Made by a program: the position numbers and the translations under genes
The notes under the pieces: generated by a model
The model's input: the letters and a program-made list of their open reading frames with translations, nothing else
Databases searched by the model: none
What the model was told of the DNA's origin: nothing
In this document: positions 6,614 through 13,016 of the stretch, one piece after another
Layout of the letters: every line of letters starts with the position of its first letter
How positions within the stretch are numbered: the stretch's first letter is position 1
Assembly (NCBI GenBank): GCA_018715855.1
Contig: DVKW01000091.1
Coordinates: forward strand, 1-17,043
Direction of reading: 5' to 3'
DNA: 17,043 bases
DNA from: Candidatus Galligastranaerophilus intestinigallinarum
Lineage (GTDB): Bacteria; Cyanobacteriota; Vampirovibrionia; Gastranaerophilales; Gastranaerophilaceae

Positions 6614-6625
6614 AAAATAATTCCT

Positions 6626-8629
6626 ATGGATGTACAAGAAAAAATAGAAAAATTACGCAAGGAAATTGAATTAAATTCATATCTTTATTATGTCCTTGAT
6701 GAGCCTAAACTTGAAGATTATGAATATGACAATTTATTCCATGAATTGGAAAAATTAGAAAGCGAGAACCCTGAATTAATTACACCCGATTCTCCAACCC
6801 AAAGGGTGGGGGGCATTAGCGAAAAATTTAACCAAGTTAAGCACAAAACAAGGTTATATTCCCTTGAAAATTCAAACAGCCCTGAAGAATTAAAAAAATG
6901 GTATGAAAGAGTTTTAAAAGAAGCAAGCCCTGAAAACTTGGGGCAGATGAGCTTATTTGATACTAAACCAAAAGATATAAGACTGGCAGTTGAACTTAAA
7001 ATAGACGGGCTTGCAATTGCTTTGACTTATAAAAAAGGGGTTTTTGTTCAAGGCTTAACAAGGGGCGATGGTGTAACGGGGGAAGACATTACAAACAACT
7101 TAAAAACCATAAAAGCAATTCCCTTAAAGCTTTTTGAACCCGTTGATATTGAAGTTAGGGGTGAAATTTATATGCCGATAACTTCATTTGAAAAATTAAA
7201 TGAAAAACAAATTGAACTTGGGCAAAAAACTTTTGCAAACCCAAGAAATGCAGCTGCAGGAACTGTTCGACAATTAGACCCTAAAATTACCGCTCAAAGA
7301 GATTTATCCATTTTTGTTTATACAGGAATTATAAACGGTGAATTTAAAAGCCATTTTGAAACCATGAGCTATCTTAAAAAATTAGGGTTCAGAACAAACA
7401 AGGTTGAAATTGCAAATGGTATTGATGAAGCAATTAAAATTATAAATAAATTGGATGAAAAAAGAAAAACCCTTAATTATGCAACAGATGGCGTTGTTAT
7501 AAAGGTGGACAGTTTGCAGCTTCAAAATGAACTTGGCTTTACTTCCCGTGTTCCAAAGTGGGCAACAGCATATAAATTCCCCCCTGAAGCCGTTTGGACA
7601 AATTTAAACGATATAAAAGTTCAAATAGGAAGAACGGGCATGGCAACCCCTGTTGCAATATTAGAACCCGTTAATTTGGCAGGAAGCGTGGTTTCAAGGG
7701 CAAGCCTTTATAATTTTGATGAAATAAAAAGGCTTGATATTAAAATAAACGATAGAGCCTTAATTAAAAAAGCGGCCGAAATTATTCCAAAGGTTATAAG
7801 AACGGAAAAAACAAATAATTCCAAACCTTTTATTATGCCTGAAAATTGCCCTTATTGCAATGAAAAATTAATTGATGTTGAGGGCGAAGTTGCAAAATAT
7901 TGCCCGAACAATAATTCTTGCCCTGCTCAAATAAAGGGAAGAATTGAATATTTTGTTTCAAAATATGCAATGGATATAGACGGCTTTGGCGAAAGCATTA
8001 TTGAACAGTTGGTGGATTTAGGCAAAGTTAAAGATTATTCAGACCTTTATTATCTAACTTATGAAGATTTTTTGGAACTGGATTTAATTAAAGAAAAATC
8101 TGCAAATAATTTGCTAAATGCATTAAACGAAAGCAAAAAAACAACACTTTCAAGGTTTATAAATGCAATCGGAATAAGGCTTGTCGGAAAAGAAAGTGCA
8201 GATATTTTGGCAAAAAGTTTTAAATCTATAGATGACATTAAAAATGCCACATTAGATGAAATTAATTCCCTTGAAGGAATTGGCGAAAAAATGGCAAATA
8301 ATATCTACAATTTCTTTCATAATGAAGAAAATTTAAAAACAATAAAAAGAGCATTAGATGCAGGAATTATTTTAGATAACCCTTATACAATAAGCGAAAA
8401 TTTAAAATTAAAGGGGCAATCTTTTGTAATAACTGGAACTTTAGAAAATTATTCAAGAGATGAAGCTCAAAGCATTTTAAAATCTTTAGGGGCAAAAACT
8501 CCAAATTCTGTCAGCAAAAACACAACTTATGTTATAGCAGGCGCAAACCCGGGGTCTAAAATAGACAAGGCAAAAAATTTAAACATTCCTATTTTATCTG
8601 AAGAAGAATTTATGGAAATTATAAAGTAA
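6626..8629 (+). CDS. ligA: NAD-dependent DNA ligase (LigA)
   Basis: This 667-residue enzyme seals nicks in replication and repair using NAD+. The domains are in order. The N-terminal Ia domain has YYVLDEPKLEDYEYD for NMN binding, and the adenylation domain has nucleophile Lys125 in VELKIDG. Next are NPRNAAAGTVRQLD and TDGVVIKVD, an OB domain, and a four-Cys zinc finger (CPYC ... CPNNNSCPAQ). Helix-hairpin-helix repeats follow (GIGEKMANNIYNF), then a C-terminal BRCT domain (LKGQSFVITGTLENYSRDEAQ). The frame is open from 6575, but ATG at 6626 gives the normal N-terminus. A short insert just before the adenylation motif carries Q107-M-S-L-F111, which resembles a sliding-clamp-binding motif. A SIMPL gene follows after 14 nt, probably co-transcribed. 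Confidence 0.97.
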   Translation: MDVQEKIEKLRKEIELNSYLYYVLDEPKLEDYEYDNLFHELEKLESENPELITPDSPTQRVGGISEKFNQVKHKTRLYSLENSNSPEELKKWYERVLKEASPENLGQMSLFDTKPKDIRLAVELKIDGLAIALTYKKGVFVQGLTRGDGVTGEDITNNLKTIKAIPLKLFEPVDIEVRGEIYMPITSFEKLNEKQIELGQKTFANPRNAAAGTVRQLDPKITAQRDLSIFVYTGIINGEFKSHFETMSYLKKLGFRTNKVEIANGIDEAIKIINKLDEKRKTLNYATDGVVIKVDSLQLQNELGFTSRVPKWATAYKFPPEAVWTNLNDIKVQIGRTGMATPVAILEPVNLAGSVVSRASLYNFDEIKRLDIKINDRALIKKAAEIIPKVIRTEKTNNSKPFIMPENCPYCNEKLIDVEGEVAKYCPNNNSCPAQIKGRIEYFVSKYAMDIDGFGESIIEQLVDLGKVKDYSDLYYLTYEDFLELDLIKEKSANNLLNALNESKKTTLSRFINAIGIRLVGKESADILAKSFKSIDDIKNATLDEINSLEGIGEKMANNIYNFFHNEENLKTIKRALDAGIILDNPYTISENLKLKGQSFVITGTLENYSRDEAQSILKSLGAKTPNSVSKNTTYVIAGANPGSKIDKAKNLNIPILSEEEFMEIIK

Positions 8630-8643
8630 GAAAGAGGTTTTTT

Positions 8644-9360
8644 ATGAAAAAATTGTTGGCTTTGTTTGCTTTTATTTTTGTTTTAACAACGGCAGCTTAT
8701 GCTGAAATTAAACAAGAACAAGGCTATATTTCAGTAAATGTTGAAGCAACTGAAGATTACAACCCGACATTGGTTAAGCTTTCTTTTGCAATTGAAACAA
8801 GAGATAAAGACCCTGAAATAACGGCAAATTTAAACAAACAACAAAGCGAAAAAGTGATTAATGCCGTTAAAGCTTTAATTGATACAACCAAAAACGAAAC
8901 CATAAAAACAACTTCATATTATTTTAACCCCGAATACAGCTATAAAGACGGCAAAAAATTAACAGGTTACATTGCGGTTAATACTCTTCAAATTGCAATT
9001 AAAGACCCGAATAAAACCGGCAAAATAATTTCAACCGCACTATCTAACGGCGCAAATTCAGTTAGCGGTTTAGAATTTATTCTTGAAGAAACAAACGATA
9101 ACTGCAACTTGTTAATGCAAAAAGCAGCCAAAGGCGCAAAAGAAAGAGCGGGTAAAATTGCAGCTTCAATGAATACAACGGTTATCGGCATAAAATCAAT
9201 TAATGCAAGCTGCTCAACAAATTCAAATTATTCGGCCAACTTTAGAATGTTAAATTCAAAAGCTGTGGCAGATGCTGCCGCAGAAGGGGCAGGAGTTCCC
9301 GTTGAAATGGGCAAAACAAAATTAAGAGCTTATGTGAACGCCGATTTTTATGTTAAATAA
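8644..9360 (+). CDS. Exported SIMPL-domain (DUF541) protein
   Basis: This 238-residue protein has a clear signal peptide (MKKLLALFAFIFVLTTAAYA, cleavage after Ala20), so it is periplasmic or extracellular. The mature part has the SIMPL pattern: an N-terminal beta strand (GYISVNVEATEDYNPTLVKLSFAIET), a helix with NKQQSEKVINAVKAL, SYYFNPEYSYKDGKKLTGYIAVNTLQIAI, and a C-terminal GKTKLRAYVNADFYV strand. The family is widespread and of uncertain biochemical function. ATG is preceded by AAAGAGG at 6 nt. The gene lies 14 nt after ligA and before a strong terminator, so it probably shares the ligA transcript, though the functions are unrelated. Confidence 0.85.
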   Translation: MKKLLALFAFIFVLTTAAYAEIKQEQGYISVNVEATEDYNPTLVKLSFAIETRDKDPEITANLNKQQSEKVINAVKALIDTTKNETIKTTSYYFNPEYSYKDGKKLTGYIAVNTLQIAIKDPNKTGKIISTALSNGANSVSGLEFILEETNDNCNLLMQKAAKGAKERAGKIAASMNTTVIGIKSINASCSTNSNYSANFRMLNSKAVADAAAEGAGVPVEMGKTKLRAYVNADFYVK

Positions 9361-9371
9361 ATTTTTTCACT

Positions 9372-9402
9372 AAAATCGCCCTATAAAAGGGCGATTTTTT
9401 TA
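9372..9402 (+). terminator. Rho-independent terminator after ligA-SIMPL
   Basis: An 11-bp stem (9372-9382 with 9388-9398, core TCGCCCT/AGGGCGA) has a 5-nt loop and runs into a T-run. Confidence 0.9.
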
Positions 9403-9409
9403 TTTTAAT

Positions 9410-9439
9410 TTGACTTTTTTAATTTCAAAAGTTTAAAAT
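9410..9439 (+). promoter_or_regulatory. Candidate sigma-70-type promoter of the HhH protein / dtxR-like unit
   Basis: TTGACT (9410-9415), an 18-bp spacer and TAAAAT (9434-9439) lie between the preceding terminator and the ribosome site of the next gene. Confidence 0.6.
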
Positions 9440-9465
9440 AAGAAAGTTATATAAAAGGTGGTTTG

Positions 9466-9894
9466 ATGCGCGCTTTAATTGTTGCAATATACATAATAAC
9501 AATGTTTTATTTTCTTTTTAGGGGTCTTTATTACATTTCAGGCTCAATGCTTGTTTTGGGAATTATTTTTATTATGTGCCTTCCCATGCACAAAAGAAAC
9601 CAAATTGAAAATGCAAAAAAAAGAATATTTTCTGCCCTAAAGAAAAAATCAAAGGGTGAAATTATTAAGCCCTTTATAGAAGTTAATTCTGCCCCTTGGT
9701 ACCTTTTAGCGGAACTCCCCGGGGTTTCAATTGAAGCTGCAAAACAAGCGGTTGAATTAAGAAAACATAACGGCGCTTTTCCTTCAATTAATGTTTTTAT
9801 TGCGCTTCTTCATATAAAACAAATTTATGTTGAACATATAAAAGCGGTTGCTTATGTTAAAAAAGAAATACCGCCGATAAACCAAGGAAAATAA
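9466..9894 (+). CDS. Membrane-anchored helix-hairpin-helix (ComEA-like) protein
   Basis: This 142-residue protein has two N-terminal hydrophobic segments (about 3-18 and 23-41), a basic linker (HKRNQIENAKKRIFSALKKKSKGE), then a ComEA-type HhH module at about 75-135. That module has EVNSAPWYLLAELPGVSIEAAKQAVELRKHNGAF with the hairpin LPGVS. The second half lacks the usual GIG hairpin (IALLHIKQIYVEHIKAVAYV). HhH modules of this type bind DNA non-specifically or act as small structural modules. Orientation across the membrane is not certain. ATG at 9466 follows AAAGGTGG at a short spacing; I preferred it to the TTG one codon earlier. The dtxR-like gene follows after 10 nt, so the two are probably co-transcribed. 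Confidence 0.75.
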   Translation: MRALIVAIYIITMFYFLFRGLYYISGSMLVLGIIFIMCLPMHKRNQIENAKKRIFSALKKKSKGEIIKPFIEVNSAPWYLLAELPGVSIEAAKQAVELRKHNGAFPSINVFIALLHIKQIYVEHIKAVAYVKKEIPPINQGK

Positions 9895-9904
9895 AGAAAA
9901 CCAA

Positions 9905-10300
9905 ATGGAAAAAAAACTGTCACAAAGCCTTGAAGATTATCTTGAAATTATATATAAAAAAATAAAAGAAAATAAAAAAGTTAAAGCGGTTGATATTTCA
10001 AGGCAATTAAATGTTTCAAGAGCTTCTGTAACGGAAGCCCTAAACAAGCTTGCAGAAAAAGGCTATATTAATTATGAAAAATATGGCGATATTTTAATAA
10101 ACGAGCTTGGCATAAAAAAAGCAAAAGAAATTGTTTCAAGGCACAATGAACTTTCCCTGTTTCTTAAAAATTTGGGCGTTGGGGCAAATGAAGCCGAAGA
10201 AACGGCTTGCAAAATAGAACATATAATTTCAGATAACATTCAAAAAAGAATAAAAGCGTTTAATAATTTTTGTAAACAAAATCCGAATATAAAATTTTAA
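9905..10300 (+). CDS. DtxR/MntR-family metal-dependent transcriptional repressor (short form)
   Basis: This 131-residue protein has an N-terminal winged helix (about 5-65, recognition segment NVSRASVTEALNKLAEKGYI) and a helical metal-binding/dimerisation domain (66-125). There is no SH3-like third domain, so the size is that of MntR, not DtxR. By alignment of motifs, candidate metal ligands are Asp11 and Glu14 (as in MntR), His80, and Cys102, Glu105, His106 (the CxxEH of DtxR). This is a mixed ligand set, so Fe or Mn sensing cannot be decided. It should repress transcription when metal is bound. It follows the HhH gene by 10 nt with no obvious ribosome site. A DtxR-like palindrome lies 13 bp after its stop. 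Confidence 0.88.
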   Translation: MEKKLSQSLEDYLEIIYKKIKENKKVKAVDISRQLNVSRASVTEALNKLAEKGYINYEKYGDILINELGIKKAKEIVSRHNELSLFLKNLGVGANEAEETACKIEHIISDNIQKRIKAFNNFCKQNPNIKF

Positions 10301-10304
10301 GAGC

Positions 10305-10333
10305 TTGACAATTTGTTAGGTAAACCTTACAAT
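10305..10333 (+). promoter_or_regulatory. Strong sigma-70-type promoter downstream of the dtxR-like gene
   Basis: A consensus TTGACA (10305-10310), an exact 17-bp spacer and TACAAT (10328-10333) predict a start near 10340. No coding frame follows before the terminator at 10401-10425. Confidence 0.75.
10313..10332. promoter_or_regulatory. Candidate operator for the DtxR/MntR-like repressor
   Basis: A 20-bp interrupted palindrome has the form TTGT-n-AGGT-nn-ACCT-n-ACAA. All 16 specified bases are symmetric. It fills the spacer and covers most of the -10 box of the promoter at 10305-10333, the classic position for repression. AGGT/ACCT half-sites are also found in the established DtxR box. Binding by the neighbouring repressor is inferred. 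Confidence 0.6.
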
Positions 10334-10339
10334 TAAATT

Positions 10340-10425
10340 ATTCAATCAAGCCACAAATAACTTCATATCAAATTACATTTTTTATGTATTAGCTTTTTAC
10401 AGTGAAGGTTACCTTCACTTTTTTA
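10340..10425 (+). ncRNA. Candidate metal-regulated small RNA (~85 nt)
   Basis: Between the predicted start near 10340 and the hairpin terminator there is no usable reading frame: the only ATG (10384) meets a stop after two codons. The layout (strong promoter, overlapping operator, short A/U-rich body, hairpin with U-tail) is that of an independently transcribed sRNA. Its position beside a DtxR/MntR-type gene suggests induction on metal shortage. Targets cannot be read from the sequence. Confidence 0.4.
10401..10425 (+). terminator. Rho-independent terminator (palindrome AGTGAAGGT-T-ACCTTCACT plus T-run)
   Basis: The 9-bp arms around one central base fold as at least a 7-bp stem with a 5-nt loop and are followed by six T. 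It would end both read-through from the dtxR-like gene and the predicted short transcript. Confidence 0.75.
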
Positions 10426-10536
10426 TTATTTTAAAAAATATTTAATTATTCCAAAATAAAAAAAATTAAAAATATATAAGCCCAAAGTCCAATAAAATAT
10501 TTTAGGAATTTTTGCTATATTTTTAAGGCTTTTGTT

Positions 10537-10545
10537 TGCTATAAT
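10537..10545 (+). promoter_or_regulatory. Extended -10 promoter of the repeat-protein gene
   Basis: TG-C-TATAAT ends 6 nt before the ATG at 10552, with no good -35 and no ribosome site. The expected transcription start coincides with the start codon, predicting a leaderless mRNA. Confidence 0.6.
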
Positions 10546-10551
10546 GTTTTT

Positions 10552-11406
10552 ATGTTCAAACAATATAAAAAAATTTTAATAATATTTTTTATTGCCACTA
10601 TTCTTTTTTTAAACGGTTCAAGCAGTTCTTTTGCACTTAGTGCAATTCAAGAACAATTAACAAGAATTGAAAACGAGGTTTGGGGCTTTTCATATGACAA
10701 TGAATCTGATTTAGAAAGAACCCAAAGGCTTGAAAAGCAAATTTTCGGAAAAGCCGAAACAACAACCGATATTCAAAAAAGAATTGATAAATTAACAAAA
10801 ACCTTAGGTATTGAAACACTTCAGGAAGCAAAAAGTTCCTTATCAGATTTATATGTTGGCGAAAAAGCAGGCCCGAATGTTGAATATCCGCAAATAGATA
10901 TGTTGGAAAATCAACTTTTAGGAAGCGTATATAAAACGGATAATATAAATACAAGACTTGAAAGGCTTGAAAAGAAAGTTTTTGGCGCAAAACAAGAAGG
11001 CGACCTTTCCATAAGAACAGATAATCTGAAACGCCACGCAATAAATTCGGTTGCAGACAGTTCCTCTGTAAATACCGTTCCAAGAAGCAGTTATGGCGGC
11101 TACCAAGCAAACAGGCAAATGTATGACGATGAAATAAAATTTCAATTAACAGCGCTTGAAAATGCAATTTTTTCATCCGATTTTTCTCAAGAACCTGTCC
11201 CTTTAAGACTTGTAAGGTTAGAGAATAAAATTTTCCAAAGAGATTTTAGAGATGACGACATTCAAACAAGAATTTCAAGAATTCAAGCGGCAGCAACAGC
11301 CGGAAAAACCGCAAAATACTATGACGGCAACAAATTCCAAAAATTTGCCTCAACAGGAATTCAAGCTGCAAGCTTTCTTTTAATGATTCTTGCTTTTATT
11401 CTTTAA
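10552..11406 (+). CDS. Exported or membrane protein with three LE-x-x-(I/V)-F-G repeats
   Basis: This 284-residue protein has an N-terminal hydrophobic signal (about 8-29) and a C-terminal hydrophobic end (273-284) that could anchor it. The middle holds three copies of a ~45-residue unit at about 36-81, 116-159 and 199-244. Each has two half-motifs. The first is like L-x-x-(I/L)-E-N-x-(V/L/I) followed by an aromatic or small residue. The second is R-L-x-(R/K)-L-E-K-x-(I/V)-F-G, as in TQRLEKQIFGK, LERLEKKVFGA and LVRLENKIFQR. A closing R-x-D-x-L or R-I-S-R-I helix follows. The units are probably helical and charged. I do not know a named domain or function. Its stop overlaps that of the convergent gene downstream, with no terminator between. 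Confidence 0.75.
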   Translation: MFKQYKKILIIFFIATILFLNGSSSSFALSAIQEQLTRIENEVWGFSYDNESDLERTQRLEKQIFGKAETTTDIQKRIDKLTKTLGIETLQEAKSSLSDLYVGEKAGPNVEYPQIDMLENQLLGSVYKTDNINTRLERLEKKVFGAKQEGDLSIRTDNLKRHAINSVADSSSVNTVPRSSYGGYQANRQMYDDEIKFQLTALENAIFSSDFSQEPVPLRLVRLENKIFQRDFRDDDIQTRISRIQAAATAGKTAKYYDGNKFQKFASTGIQAASFLLMILAFIL

Positions 11407-11987
11407 TATTTAATAATGGGTTTAATGTGTTTTTCATAAAGCGCAATAGATTTTTCTTTAAGCCTTCTTAAATGTGCAAAGAATTTTTCCTGCTCTTGCG
11501 CAACCGTTGTTTTTTTCTTTCTTAATGTTTCATAGCGGCCTGTAATAAAATTTTGTTTTGTTCTCTCAACCTTTCTTTCGGCCTGCATATATTCTAAAAT
11601 TCCTTCACCGTCACATTGAAGCGTACTAAAAAGCTTTCTTGCATTTTCGTTTCCGTCTGCAACTTCCGTTATAATTACCTCATCTCTTGCAGAAATCATC
11701 AAAAAGTTTCTTTTGTTTCTGTCAGGGTCTGTGAAAATTTCTTTATATTTCCTCATATTCTGCCTTTTTATGGGGTCGAACCTTAAAACCCCTTCAACAA
11801 TGGCTGCAGTAATTAAAACCCCTAATACAACTTTTCCCCATGGAAAATCTTTTTTTTGTTTTTCCGTTCTTTTTGAATTATTTGAACCCTTGAATTCCGT
11901 TTTATTAAAATTGCGGCGATAAACATTGCGCACCTTCGGAGCGACAGCGTTATATGCACTTGTCTGAACGGATGTGATAAGGCTCAT
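11403..11987 (-). CDS. Unrecognised single-span membrane protein
   Basis: This 194-residue protein has a basic N-terminal tail (1-48, rich in Asn, Lys and Arg, with TEFKG at 30-34) and one membrane helix (about 50-68, PWGKVVLGVLITAAIVEGVL). The remainder is a highly charged, mainly helical C-terminal part (RKVERTKQNFITGRYETLRKKK ... KFFAHLRRLKEKSIALYEK) that may form a coiled coil. There is no cleavable signal peptide. The ribosome site is weak (GAGAG near ATG). The stop codon overlaps by 2 bp with that of the convergent repeat protein. I do not recognise the family. Confidence 0.6.
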   Translation of the reverse strand: MSLITSVQTSAYNAVAPKVRNVYRRNFNKTEFKGSNNSKRTEKQKKDFPWGKVVLGVLITAAIVEGVLRFDPIKRQNMRKYKEIFTDPDRNKRNFLMISARDEVIITEVADGNENARKLFSTLQCDGEGILEYMQAERKVERTKQNFITGRYETLRKKKTTVAQEQEKFFAHLRRLKEKSIALYEKHIKPIIKY

Positions 11988-12079
11988 CTCAATCTCTCAA
12001 TGTTTTTCTCTTAAACTTCTCGAATATACAAACCATGAAAACGGAAACTTTTGCTGTTTTTTAAATTAATTTTAATAAA

Positions 12080-12127
12080 ATTTAAAATAACAACCCTGAA
12101 ACTAATTTATAGAATCAGGGTTGTTAT
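12080..12127 (-). terminator. Long-stem terminator after the 12152-12865 gene
   Basis: A 13-bp perfect stem (12087-12099 with 12115-12127) has a 15-nt loop and, on the minus strand, leads into TTTTAAATTTT. It separates the two minus-strand genes of unknown function, which therefore seem to be transcribed independently. Confidence 0.75.
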
Positions 12128-12151
12128 CGTCCGGAAATAGTATGTTGGAAT

Positions 12152-12865
12152 TTATGCTTCTTTTGTTTCTTTGTTTTCTCTGTTAGAAAATACTTCGCCT
12201 ATTTTTTTGCCTATGTTATACCCAAGAATTGAGCCGCCCACAAATAAAACATCCAGCCCGATTTTAACCAGCATTTGTTTTGCGCTTCCGTTTGTGCTTG
12301 AACCTAATTTTGTGTACCAATTGGATGCTTTTTCTGCCAAACTCTTAATAGTTGATGATTTTGATAAAAGATTAGCGGTTTTACCGGCCAACCCTGTTGT
12401 TGCCTGAGATGAATTTGTAAGTGCGCTTCTTGCATATTTCATAACGGATTCTGCACCAAACATTGTTGCCATTGCAGATGTTTCTTCAATTAAAGCTGCA
12501 TATTGATCGTCATCATTTAAAACCCTAACGCCTGCCGCAACACATAATAAGGGGTTAACTGCTTTTTGCGCCAATGCCCCTATTTTTGTTGAAGCGCCCG
12601 TTGATGTTGTTATTTTTTCTAAAGCTTTTTCGCCTGCTTCGCCGCCTACATTTTTGAATAAATTTTCAACAGCATCATCTGCGCCTTGCAAAATGCCGCC
12701 TGCGCTTTTTGTTAAGCCCGAAAATAATGAAGAAGTTGAGCTTGAAATTCCATCCAGTGAACTTACGGATTGGCAAAGTGCAACGGCACCACGAGTGCCT
12801 TCATGTTGATTAACACATTTATAGCCGTTTCTTCCCGCAAATAATACTGATGTAACTACACCCAT
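12152..12865 (-). CDS. Unrecognised Ser/Ala/Gly-rich protein with C-terminal membrane segment
   Basis: This 237-residue protein is rich in Ser, Ala, Gly and Thr. It has an N-terminal conserved-looking stretch (VLFAGRNGYKCVNQHEGTRG), three cysteines (17, 31, 108), a moderately hydrophobic segment near 104-115, and a stronger hydrophobic stretch at 202-218 (IGLDVLFVGGSILGYNIG), followed by a charged tail. There is no clear cleavable signal. ATG is preceded by AGAAGG at about 8 nt and the codon usage matches its neighbours, so I take it as real. I do not recognise the family. The composition is reminiscent of surface-associated or membrane-bending proteins, but that is speculation. Confidence 0.6.
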   Translation of the reverse strand: MGVVTSVLFAGRNGYKCVNQHEGTRGAVALCQSVSSLDGISSSTSSLFSGLTKSAGGILQGADDAVENLFKNVGGEAGEKALEKITTSTGASTKIGALAQKAVNPLLCVAAGVRVLNDDDQYAALIEETSAMATMFGAESVMKYARSALTNSSQATTGLAGKTANLLSKSSTIKSLAEKASNWYTKLGSSTNGSAKQMLVKIGLDVLFVGGSILGYNIGKKIGEVFSNRENKETKEA

Positions 12866-12911
12866 CTAAAATGCCTTCTTAAAACTTCCACAATAAAATA
12901 AAGTATTTTTG

Positions 12912-12939
12912 ATTATAAAAATTGCCGTTAATTTATAAA
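12912..12939 (-). promoter_or_regulatory. Possible promoter of the 12152-12865 gene
   Basis: On the minus strand a perfect TATAAT (12917-12912) has a weak TTTATA 16 bp upstream. The AT-rich context makes chance matches likely. Confidence 0.35.
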
Positions 12940-12951
12940 ATTTAATATTTA

Positions 12952-12980
12952 TTTACAACACCCCTTCTTTAAACTAAAAT
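12952..12980 (+). promoter_or_regulatory. Promoter of the DUF1015-debranching-peptidase operon
   Basis: TTTACA (12952-12957), an exact 17-bp spacer and TAAAAT (12975-12980) give a ~30-nt leader before the AAAGGAG ribosome site of the first gene. Confidence 0.65.
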
Positions 12981-13016
12981 CAAGAAATAAAAAGGATTTT
13001 TATAAAGGAGAAAACA

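Noticed and set aside
6575..6625. Longer N-terminus for LigA from an upstream ATG
   Set aside because: It would overlap the start of the divergent decarboxylase gene and add 17 residues absent from the family. The TATAAT lies inside it.
10637..11176. Long minus-strand open frame (179 codons) opposite the repeat protein
   Set aside because: Its Leu/Phe-rich composition is the mirror of a Lys/Glu-rich repeat protein. The plus-strand gene has a signal peptide, internal repeats and a promoter.
11400..11408. Overlapping stop codons of two convergent genes as a regulatory device
   Set aside because: Such overlaps are common in compact genomes, and no special structure is present there.
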